Shown here: positions 24,401 to 36,400 of the stretch, in pieces
Layout of the letters: each line of letters begins with the position of its first letter
Position numbering within the stretch: the stretch's first letter is position 1
From: Patiria miniata
Taxonomy: Eukaryota; Echinodermata; Asteroidea; Valvatida; Asterinidae
Direction: 5' to 3'
DNA length: 64,000 bases
Assembly (NCBI RefSeq): GCF_015706575.1
Contig: NW_024037072.1
Span: 25,483,162 to 25,547,161, forward strand
Translations under genes and position numbers: made by a program
Notes under the pieces: model-generated
Told to the model about the DNA's origin: nothing
Databases searched by the model: none
Seen by the model: the letters and a program-made list of their open reading frames with translations, nothing else

Positions 24401-27400
24401 GGGGAGGGCAAAATCAAATATTGAATTTACTCATCAGTGCTTTCTACTGTTTTGAAGTCTTAAAGTAGAATATTTCCCAGAGGAGTGAACAAGCTCCCCC
24501 AAGAAACATCTTTTATTGTACCGTTTGAGATATAATTTGAAACATAATGTTAAACTTTGCAAATATATGTACACATTTTGGGTCTTTAAATTACTTTTGT
24601 TGTGTGATAAAACATTACAGAAAAGCAACTGAAGTCATCAGAAGGAAATGATCAGTATATTCTCCTTACCTGTGTATACACCAGTGGCACAATAATCCAA
24701 TCGAAACCGTACAGCTCGTCGCATTTATCACGAAAGTTATTCAATTCCTATAAAACACACAACACAATGGGAAACAAAACGGTTGAGTAAGTTATAAATA
24801 CTTCATAAAGAGTGAGAAATGTGGCATGCTCCGAGACCTGAGGTCAATTCTGGGGTCATATGCAAACTGTCCCATAATGCAGCGCATCGTTTTAAAAATG
24901 GATATGCCAACGGTGCTCTTGACTTCCAATTTTGTCGAGCTCTCATTGGACGGATTGTTTTTAGTTGGTGACCCAGGGTCAACACTTAACGTGAGCGATT
25001 TGTATGCCCTCAATTTTTTTGGCTATTAGAGCATTCTGTGGCCCACTGAACTTGAAGGTTTGTAAAAAAGATGGGTGGAATTTGGATGAAATTCGTCCTA
25101 AAATTGCTCTATTTTGCAATGGAGCGCAGGCATTATTAATGGCGATCGGTCACAGGACTACATTTAGGGGTGATCATCTTTGGATGGAATTTTTCTCCCA
25201 AAAGTCATCAGATTACCACCCAAAAATTGAACAGAAAATGAAAGATGATGAAACAATTAAGCTTTAATTTGATTGGTGTCTCAAACACCTTGGAGAGTTG
25301 TATTATAGGTTTTCCCGGCCAATTTCCTACAATGTTCATTCACTTCTGAAAATCGGTCATTCGTTTTTCGTCTGAATTTGAGAATCGCTCTGAACACGCT
25401 TCATTTTCGCTACCAGAGCATTCGATTCCATTTCAGTTCAATCAATTACATGTAAGTGATTGAGCAGCACATTTCGTTTATGCTCATTCAGATTCGTTTA
25501 CAAGACTTCCTTTTCGCTTTTAGAGGGCGATTTCAAACATTGGTCATTCTATTTCACTTTTAGTTCAACGTTATGTGCTGCATTCTGCTTTTTTGAATGA
25601 GAAAAAAGTACTTTTGATTGCACATTCACGAAATTGTATGCCAAAACTCTGCACGAAAAGGTATGCTTGCGTAAATGATGCACAAGTAACGTAATAGGCC
25701 GCCTGTTTCTCAAAACCGAATGCACGGACAATGAAAACGATTGAACTTTCGTTGAATTGAAATGGGATTAAAGACGTGCATTCAAATTCAGACGAAAACG
25801 AATGACCGATTTTCAGAAGTGAATGAACATTTTGGGAAATTGGCCGGGAAAAGCTATATTATAGGTTTCCCCGGCTATTTTAAAACGTTTATCATTCGAA
25901 TTCACCGTTTCTAATATTCAAATTCGTAGAACAACATCGATTTACTGCACTTCCAATGTTTAATTTTGTCTTTTGTCAGACATTTTCAAATTCAGTTCAA
26001 GCAAATTCAAACAATGAGCACACGTTTTCGTCCCGGAGTATTCGATTTCGTCTCATCTACGCCGAACATTGTTATTCAGAAATCCAATTCGTCTAATTGA
26101 TTTATTGAACACGAATTCGATCTCTGAATGCTGCCATTCGGCAACAGCTTAGACGAATTTGATCTGTAATGGCGAATATTCTCGACCCGGTGACTAAAGA
26201 GGGTGACCAATCTTTGAAATTGAATGGTAAATGACTAAACTGGTTTTGTTAAAAGCATGTGGATTTTTTTCTCGGACGAAATTGAATGCTAGAGTTTGTG
26301 AATTTGAAAGACGAATGCAAAACCTATAATAACTTTTGGAATACGCGTTATTATCACTGAGGTTTATGGGAGTCGATTTACAGGTCTGCACTCCGAATAC
26401 AACCCGTGCGCACGTCACGGGATGTTGATGTACGTGCATTGATTATCGCCCTGACATACCCACAGTGCTTTGCAACGCCTCCGTTAATTCCACTGTCACA
26501 TGAAAATCTGACTCCTATGAAAATCGGACCCCTATTTCCCTATTATTGGTTGATCCCTCGCACGTGACAGGTCACTCTCCCGAAACGATCCTAAAAATAG
26601 CATAGTATCGTACTCACGCGTGCGCAGTACTACCAATGAGTCCACATTTCATGGAGTCGGATATTCACGCTACACCTCAACATTTTGTGAAAGAGATCAT
26701 CAGTCAGGGCGCCCTCATTTGGTAGGGTGTTGGGGACGAACGAAAAAGGAAACATGCAACATGCAACATAAAAACGAACAAAGTACCGGTGACTGTTTGA
26801 AATGCTGAGACCTTACTCTCACCAATGACTCTCTTAAGGGTCTTGGCACCAAGTATTCAGGTCACATATTGATGCATTCATCTCATTTTCACATGACATA
26901 TAAAAAAGTCACGAGAATGAAAGAGGGAGATAAGGGCCTACACTCTAAAAAATCCCGGGCCAGATTTGACCCATAATCCGGGTCCTTTGGGGCCTCACAT
27001 TTTCCGGGTCAAAATGACAATTTTCCGGGTCAACAAAATGAGTTACAGAAGTCTATTTTAGACCCGGAAAAGTGTCGCTTTGACCAGGAAAAGTATCAGG
27101 CCTCATGCGACCCGGATACCGGGTCAAATCTGGCCCGGGAAGTTTTTTAGAGTGATAGCAACTATGTAGCCTGCTTTCTTTTGCTTTCACAGAGTGGGGT
27201 TAGAAACAAAACTTTAAGATCCAAAAAAAAGAAGGAGAGAAACAAAAAACAGAAATAGAAATTGAAAATTTCTTGATGAATAAAACATCTGTGTTTGCAA
27301 AAGAAAATCCTTTAAGATACAAACAGCAGGTTCTTATCAATCTGCAGGACGTCGACACTAAGTAGACTAGATACCATTACAATATTTTCTCTGTCATTTG

Positions 27401-30400
27401 ATGATCCCCGATTGGTATGCAAGTACGCTGCTAATGCATATTTCATGTGCAAATGGGGGAAAATGCACAAAATGACGTATAATTTGTGTCTACGTGAACC
27501 CATCACTCTCTATCTGGCAGCTAGGATGGACTCATTCCTGCTGAGGTAATGAAGCGCGACACAGCAAAACATCCGTATCACATGTCGAAATGGGAGCCGA
27601 GGGATGATCAGAAATGCATTTCTTTCCAGCAGGATCATTTTTTCCACAACGCATCAGGGGAGACACTCAGCGCGATCGCTCACACCGCCAAAAAAGGGTC
27701 ATCATACATTCATCTGTTTGGCCATCACGACACAGTCAGTGATGCAAAGCTATTCGGGCGATGATAAAAAACATGACGCCGGGAATAATCAACAAAAGCG
27801 AAGTGACGTCATAGCTCCACATTAAGTAAAAATACGAGGATGAGGAGGAAAACAGACACATGGAAAGACTATCTCACTTAATTGGCAAATATCAAAATAG
27901 GAATGAATTACGTGCTGCAGGGATGCATAAGAGGCCTAATCGTGCAGTCGCTAATTGGGAAATGTAAAGAATGATTAACACTTGTAAACTTTTCCCGCAT
28001 TTTCTTTATTTAACATTTATTATTTATTATTTATTAGATAATTTCTCAGACAAAATACAACACAATTAAAATGTATAATACAAAACAGTTTTTAAATTCA
28101 ATTACATAAAAATAACTAGACACGACAAAGACGATCAAAAGGACAAACTAGACAATGTTGAGATTCAAGAAGCTATCACACAAAAAACATTAAAAAACAT
28201 GAAACATTACATTGTACCAAAATGTAGGCCTGAGGGATTGCCTAAAAAGCTATTTCAAAAGCTTGCCGAGAGGCTCTCCAACTACAACAGTACAATTTGA
28301 TTCGACACAGAAACAAACAAAACAAAGAACGACAAACAGACAAACAGGCACAAGCACACACAAACAAACCAAGCAAAACAAAACAAGCATGATACTGTGC
28401 GAAGCTCGCATGGTGATTTTACAAGAGGGTATTCTTTATTTGTGGATTTTTTTATTTCGTATTTTTCTTGCCAGAGCAGTTGAACTGTTTGCCGCTATGT
28501 TCTTTCTTTTGTACTACTGCCGATTTAATCAGCATCTTTCAGTTAGGCCTATATTACCTTATTTCTCTAGGGGAAAATCCATACAGATTGTTTTTGACAA
28601 AAATATTTGTGCTGTTTTGTCAATATGTCGCTGCAGGTTGCACTTTCTACCGTGCCGCGAGGTTCTAAAAACGGAAAAGATTACCCCCCCCCCCAAAAAA
28701 AAAAGGAAAGATGAGAGAAAAAGAGGAAAGAAAAAGAAATACGTCTATTTGTATTCGATGCTTTCAACGGAATGGCTCGAAGGAAGCGCGCGGACACAAT
28801 CATGGACACGCACGATTTCTTTGCGCTTCATGCACTGCCCTTGTTTGTCACATGACAAATTGCAGAAACAGGTATGAAAGTACGGCAGAGAGCCGAAGAC
28901 GGCCTACTGTTGTCCATGGTTGTCCAGCTAGAGAACACACTCACTCCCGTACTTATGAAGTCTACAACGCAATGTTCTTGTAAGGTGTGACAATAATTTT
29001 TCAAACTGAATTGCTAATTTCCAGCTTTCCAGTGAAACACCAACCAAAAAATGCCCACGATAAAAAATAACATATTAATAAAAATAGAGATTCTTAGTGT
29101 TCATCTAATAATTTCAAAAGTGTAAACGTATTATATCTTCTGGAATATATTTCAGAACTAATAACAACAGAGTTTTTATAAGACCAAGCAGAGTGCATAC
29201 ACTGAGTGACTGAGTGTTTTGTTGTTGTTGGGGGGGGGGGGGATGTCAGAATCATGATTTCATTTGTAATAATTCATAATTAGGAAATCTCCGTTGATTT
29301 CTTCAATTTATTGTTCGTACAAAATGACCCCGGTTTATCCGATCTTTGCAAGCAACCCAACACCCTCCCGTTGAAGGATGGACTGCGGATAATGCAGCAA
29401 CTAGCTTGCAGAGATAGCGCATAACCAGGCTTGGATTCAAGCACAGGCGTATAATGGCGACAATCTCGGGAGACTGAGCAGGCACGAAGGATTGGTGTCA
29501 GATTCATTTTCCTCACAATATTGGGACCTGTGCTTTAATTAGAGTAGATCAGGGTCGTTATTGCCGGTTGAAATCTTGATGCGAAGTAAGAAATACGGGT
29601 TTCAGCTGAGTCAATGCGTCAGGTTCCGTTATGATCTCCGGGTTTTTTTGGGAGGAGGAGGGGATTCTCAAATTTAACACTTCTTCATTATACGGTATAA
29701 AGCCACTTGATCACGGTACGATGGTAATACCGATCGATAGTCCGAAGGTTCGTTAGTCCGCCCTTACCATGGACCACTTGTGGGGTACTTGTCCATTCAT
29801 CGACCTACCCCGTAAGTGAAATCTTTAGAAAAAAACATCTACTGTAGTTTTCATAGCCCCGCAAGTGAAATCTTTAGAAATAGTGACAATGGGACAACAA
29901 TGGAGGTACCCTGAAAGTCCATCTGGCTGGGATGTCCGAAGGTTCGACAGTCCGTTCTGACCATACCCCCCTTGTGGGGTGATGTTCCTTTCAGGACACA
30001 TCACCCCACTATTTTCACAATAGAAAAATATCACCCCAGAAGAGAATCTTTAGAAAAAGGGAAAATGGGAACACAATGCTATCACCCCACAATTCCTTCT
30101 GGCTAGACCGGACGAAGTGTTCATTAGTCCGAAATAGAGTAAGGTTAAATAATCCAAAGGTTCGACAATACGATTAGACGATACAGTTCGATAGTCCGAA
30201 TCGGCAATAAGGTTCAACAGTCCGAATATACAGCAATGAACATTATTGTCAATTCGGACAATCGAACCTTGTGTGCTTTCGGATAAATGAACTTTCAGAC
30301 TACTGAACCTTGGTTTCACTTTGGACCAGACTACTGAACCTTCTGACTAATTAACCCTATTCTAAATTCGGAGTATCAAACCTTTGGACTAACAACCCTT

Positions 30401-33400
30401 GTTCGCATTAATGAACTTTATTTCATTTTCGGACTATTGAACCCCCGGGCACCCCGGGTATGGGAAATTTGTGTGTTCGGTCATTCCTGCAGATGGGAGT
30501 TCTGGGGTACTTGCATTGTTGTCCTTTTATCCCTTTTCTTTAGAACTTCACTTCTGGATTACCGTTTTTCTAAGGGTGGGTAGTGGGGTATGGCACCGTT
30601 CCCTAAATGTCCCTTTGTATGAGTACTCCACTTTGAGTACTTTGTATAAGTAGCTGTGGTAAGTACGGACTACAAGTCAAACCTTCTGATCAATAAACCT
30701 TCGGACTATCGAACTGTCGGAGTATCAAGCGGACCCCGGAATGACAGCTGTGATTTATGAACCCAGCGAGGTGTTTTTTAATTTGTTAATCAGCCTACCA
30801 ATCATTCTACAAGTAACAGTCTGGTAACCCCAACCAGCTTGATATACTCACATCTACTATAGTTTTCATAGCTGGGTCGCTGACTATCCTCCCTTGCTTT
30901 CTCGTCATCCGTATCAGATTGACGAACCACACACAGGGCACCCAGTACTTGGGATGGGTCGAGGGTAGGTCCTTCAGTATGTTCTTTTCCTCTTCCGTTA
31001 GTATACCTTACCAGGAAATGTGTGATAAACACAGCCTTTTGTGATTAAATGGTAGTGTAATACATAATGCGTATAGGTGATAGGTTGGCGATTTGGTATA
31101 CACTGTACATTCCGCAAAGGGTGACCGTTTTAGCCGATTTCGGCTAACTTTGACAGCATTTTTGTTAAAAAACGAGTTTGACAGAAAATTTGACAGAATG
31201 GATTTTTGTGGCAGATTTCTGGCAGAATTCTGCAAAAATGGTTATTTGACAGAAAAACAGCAAATTTGAACAAAAAAGTGTACATTTGTTTAAAAAAAAA
31301 AGCTTCAATCCTTTCAAACAAACCCTTGCATAATGGGACAGGTTGGCTGGTCTAGGTGCTGAGGTTCACTGGGAAACGGACTTCGTCATGGCCGGACCCG
31401 CATTTTGTCCGAAATTTACCAATAATTTCACAACATCTTTATGTGACTAGGTTGTTTCTTATGTAATTTGAATCATAATTAAGGCAATATTACCAATCTG
31501 CATGTGATTGTAAGTGTTTCTAGTGTATTTCGAGTGATTCTGGGGGAAGTTGGCACATTTTTGATATATCTGACAGATTTTTGATGTGCATTTAGCAGAA
31601 TTCGGCTCTGACCTTACGGTCACCCTGATTCCGCACCTTTTACTTCCGCGGCCCTCGTTTCAAACCCCAGCCAGGTCGATATGTGCATGTGGTTTCCAGA
31701 TGTTAATTCATTCCTTGGGTTTTTATTGGAAGATTATTTTCAGGTTTTCCTTTCTCCTCTGAAGCTGACAATTTCCTCATCTCAGTGTCTTTGTCCTGGA
31801 TCTCCATTGGCGAGGTGCCTTTTTGTATAAAAAACTTATGAGGAACCTTTCGTTTTCATTGCAACCTTTCAATAGGTAAATACGTTTCCAAAACTTTCAA
31901 TTGAATCCATATAAATTAAATTTTTGCTTCAGAGGGAAAAATATTCAAAGGGAACATGTATTAGGATTTTTGTGACTTAAATACATTTAAAACAGCTTTT
32001 TTGCCATGTAACCATGACTTTCCACCTCCCTTGTAGCAGTAAAAGGGACAAATTTCTACATTTTAATTTTTATGCTAATGAAAATGTCCATATTCATGAG
32101 CCAAAGTGTGATTTCATTGAAGGCAGAACAGTGGTGTCTACATAGCTTTGTATATTAAACTTTTCTTCATTTTCTTGGAGTAAGTTCCACTTTTTACTTG
32201 TTTATCATATTAAACAGCCTGTTTGGACAATAGTAGTGGCCACTATTTCTTCAAAACTTTCGTTGTGGGTAATTTTGAAGGGCTTAGTTTTGTACTGTTC
32301 ATATGCACTTTTGACAAGGAGTGCCTTGTGTGACAAAAGCGAAATAGCGCCCTCTTACAGGTATTGATGAAAGGATTTACTAATGATTGAAAAACTACCA
32401 CTTTCTTGTCACTTCCAATGAAAACAAGTATTAAGATCTTGTATGTATTGTTGCAACACATAGTAATATGCATGAAAACAAGGTGAGCTGAATTTCCACT
32501 GCATGTTTCCCTTAAGTCTCTCTTAATATAGCCTTCTGCTCGGGGGTATATAGTGGATACCAATATTTCATGGGCCATATCTACTTAGTCGAGCGCTGAC
32601 TTTGCTCTCACCTGCTTCTACGATGTGCGTTAGCGTTGGGAACCTCTTCTTGACCCTTTTGCTACCGGCTCGGAAGATCATGATGGCGGATAGGTTAAGG
32701 TAGCGTACAAGGGTCCTGCGTATGATCCGGGCCTCTTCGTCGTTGCCTAACACGTGGGCTGCGATGTTGTACACACACCGGTCCGGCCAAGGGATCGCCT
32801 TGAATTGCGTCCACCATCTGCCCAGTGAATAGTCAATAAAACGGATTAAATAATTACAATGTATAGCTCCCTATGAACAAAGTTATTTACACTAAAAAAA
32901 CAAACAAGTTGGGTAAATGGGTTGATATATAATAGACAATGTTGGTCAACATACCAACTGCCTACACTCTTGGGCAAATTCTTGCAAATAGTTGGTCAAT
33001 TTTTGCCCGAATTAATCAACAATAAGGCAAACTCAATACTTATGTTGGGCAAATAACACTGCCCAACAATATCTTGCCAAACTTTTTTTTTACAGTGTAA
33101 AGATTGGTGGACTGCCAACAAAGGGTTCGGATACTTCAGTTGGTATAGCAATCCGTATGGTGATCGGGAGGTCGCAGGTTCAAGTCCATCATTTTTGGTC
33201 ATACTTTGATTTTAAATGAAGTTATAAAGCAATTATAGTTCACTTTCAGAGTTTTATACATTTTGGGTAAATACCGATTTATAGAGATGCTGCAAAATGC
33301 GTGGGCAGGACCAGAGATACATCAACGCCATGCGCAAACGCTGTCAACCTATACCAGTTATGTCCACTATTCTCTAAAATACAACTTGATGCCTGTGAAT

Positions 33401-36400
33401 GTACATGTAAACGTGAATCGCTGCGTTTATCAGAAAATTTGGTCGGTGTATATACACCAGTCCTGTCCGATTTAAAATTAGAGCTTATACGATTATGGTT
33501 TGTAAAGCTCTCCACATGTCACTAAAAGGTGTGTGCATTGCTCGAAATACTAAAACCGAGATTTGGGTGTTCAGTAAAGGTTTAACGCCACCCCAGTAAT
33601 CACAAAAAAGTGGGCAGTGCACTCATGCACAGCGTGTCATGGGTCATGTTTTCTACACATATCGTTGCGCGATCTCCATACCCCCTCGGCATCATACCCC
33701 ATGGCTCCATGAGCCAAAAAGGATTGCACGGTGGGCACATTCTGAACCAGCCTTATGAATCTAGCCCGTCGGCACAGCAGCCTTGCAGTCTAATTGAATC
33801 CCTGATTAGCCGATAATGAAATGAAATTGGGCACGCGACCGGGCGGCAAGCAGGCGACACGGGAAGCGACTAATGGGCCGTGGTAAGACAGACGAAGGCC
33901 CCTGCTATGCCCCGTGCAGTTTGTCTTTCTTGTAAAAAGATCAACCAAAGAAAAACAAACAACCCGAATCGAAAATGATGCTGTACTAAAGGCTCGCAGA
34001 GTGCATGACCTCACGAAGATTAAAATTTGGTCTTTGTTTAAAAAATGTCAGCTTCTTATTTAAATTTTTGTTTACCTTTTGAGTCACTGCCCTGACAATT
34101 TGGGCATCTTCTATGCACGAGTACTCCTCGTGAATAAATGCAAACTAATTTCCTTTAATCCCACAAGGGGCGAAACGTAATATGCATACTGATTTTTGTT
34201 TAAAACAAACCGCTCCACTTCGTTATCTCTGTGGAAAAGTCACAAATCCAGCACTGTTTGCAGGAAATGAAAGCAAATTTCGCATTTGCCCAATGCATAT
34301 TGATTTAAAAAAAAAAGCAACCCAGTCTTCAATGGAGTTCAGTAGAATTGAACTTTCATGCGAAAACGGATGATTATGTTATTATTGTAAATCCCGACAA
34401 TCCAGACAATCTATATCACTCCAAACTATGTTACATCTCAATGACTTAGCGTGAATGTATTGTACAATGTATCCTCAACTCTGGTATATCCAGAATACTT
34501 GTCGTTTCAATTTTAATTTTGGTCTTTGGAAGGTATCTTCTAGAAAATGAGATACATTTTTGCGACTATGGATTAGTATAAAATAAACGTTGCGTGCTGC
34601 CAGTATTTTCAATATTCAGTACGTCTTCAACTTATCTAGACTTTCATTGCATGCAGCCAGTTTCTACTTAGATAGCTGAGGGGAAACAGCGCCCCCAACG
34701 TTTTCATGTTTTACCGACCGCCAAAATGTTGCATAATTTAATTTGTTATGAAGATATGAAGGTTTTCTGCATATAGCTGAAGGTACTCCCTTTGTGATTT
34801 CACATTGTGACCTACAATGGCTGGAAGCTGTGAAAGCATGTGTACAGCGGTGGCCAAAACACCCCTCCGCTCGGCCGGTTATCAAATTAAAGGCCTCTTA
34901 TTTTCAGCGCTTGATTTCATTACGGCGGCAATAAAATATTTATGCAAACACCGCAGTTGATGTAAAAGGGCCACCTGAAACGGTGTTCCGAGGAATTCCC
35001 GAAGGAAGGTCTTCAAGGCAGAGGCGCCCCAAGCGATGACGGGCTGGTTGCGGCATTGACCGGCCCGTCAGGCCTGGCTGCGGTATGCATGAACACTGGA
35101 CACACGGTGACTCGTCTCCTGGTGAAACACTGACCTATATTATAACATGATCTAAGGTACACATTCATCTGTTTTTAGCTTCACATGGAAGGGTTTGACT
35201 GTCGCTGGAGGGCGCTCGACCCGATGCTCGAGCATATTATGCTAGTTTTGATCTCGATCCATTGTTGTAGTGCATGTCGGTTCTTGCATTTTGGAAGGTT
35301 TTGCAATAAACCCCTGAAAAGGCTTGAAACTGTCTCCAACAAATTCGTCCCTCCTTCCGATTCAAGCAGTAATGATAATTATGCCATCAGATTGAGATTT
35401 TTTGCCAATAATGCGTTGGCTCCAACAATGTACTATGTGCCTCATGTCAGCCTTATTGGCGATGGGAATGTTAAATGAGACCGATTTTGCGAGCTCTCAA
35501 GAAACAAAGAACCAATACCTCTCAACAGAAAAAGTGCACCTTCTATTTGATTGACATTGACATATAAAAGGTATAGGTTATAGAAGGTCTTAATATTGTC
35601 TGCAACCTACTCCCATTTTACGGACCAATAACACAAAATATGGCCGGAGACCCATACGTTGTGTGATCAAAACGGATATGTTGCAATAACTAAGGACAGT
35701 GAAATATGTACAATCGAGCTCAATCTTTGGCATATGCTGCCAAAACAGGCGGGGAGCAATCAACCGAAACATGGTTCAAAATGCAGCGATTTGGTTTTCA
35801 CATAAGTTGACAATAGCCTGGCAGGTATTTAAAACGTAAGTAAGGTCCAAATATCACCGTAGTCAACTGATTGGGGCAAAGGTAGACTGAACAAGGGTAA
35901 ATGGTGGAAAAAAGTTAAAAGCTAAAAATGGGCTAATAGGACGGAGGGAGTCGGGAAAATAACAGCTAACAACCTTCAACAATGGACCGATCCAGTAAGC
36001 CCCTCCCACTGCGCACGTGGGCAAATTAACACGTGCTACTCTCCAATGCCACACTGCACTTTCCTGCCGCGCGCATCATACGCGCGTGCACGTATGTCGG
36101 ACTTTTGTGCACGCACGTCGGACATAAATCACGGCTGTGATTGGTCAGAATACCATGGGGCGGTGCTTACTGGATCGGTCCATTCTGCGGGTTGGAATTA
36201 TATTATCGTCTTAATTCAGTCCTCCCATGTGTTTCAATCAGCTCCTTACCATGGCATACGGGGTGAGTTTAAAAAAAACCACGAACCCAAATGTCTGGAC
36301 CATTGCTTTAGTGAAGTTCTGCATGTGGCACTCAAAATTTAGGATATGAAACTCCCAATTCAGCTTTCTTTGAGTAAAAAAATAATTCAAATCATTGATG

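Larger units (their letters stand above)
18201..24669. other. bestrophin intron (6.5 kb)
   Basis: Between the 153-nt and 78-nt exons. It holds the full-length palindromic MITE (19204-19709), the 49/50-bp tandem array (21763-22568), a tRNA-like SINE fragment (about 23285-23360) and otherwise AT-rich sequence. No nested gene is recognised. Confidence 0.8.
24748..30851. other. bestrophin intron (6.1 kb)
   Basis: Contains the TATAGGTTTTCCCGG-ended elements (25304-26328), a GGGTCA-rich MITE (26940-27154), A-rich stretches (about 28080-28400), poly-C/poly-A near 28685, poly-G near 29230 and the TTCGATAGTCCGAA motif cluster (29735-30735). Frames at 28212-28877 and elsewhere are low-complexity and not credible. 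Confidence 0.75.

Noticed and set aside
28212..28877. 221-codon plus-strand frame
   Set aside because: Low-complexity Lys/Gln/Thr segments from A-rich repeats, no family resemblance, located in a bestrophin intron.
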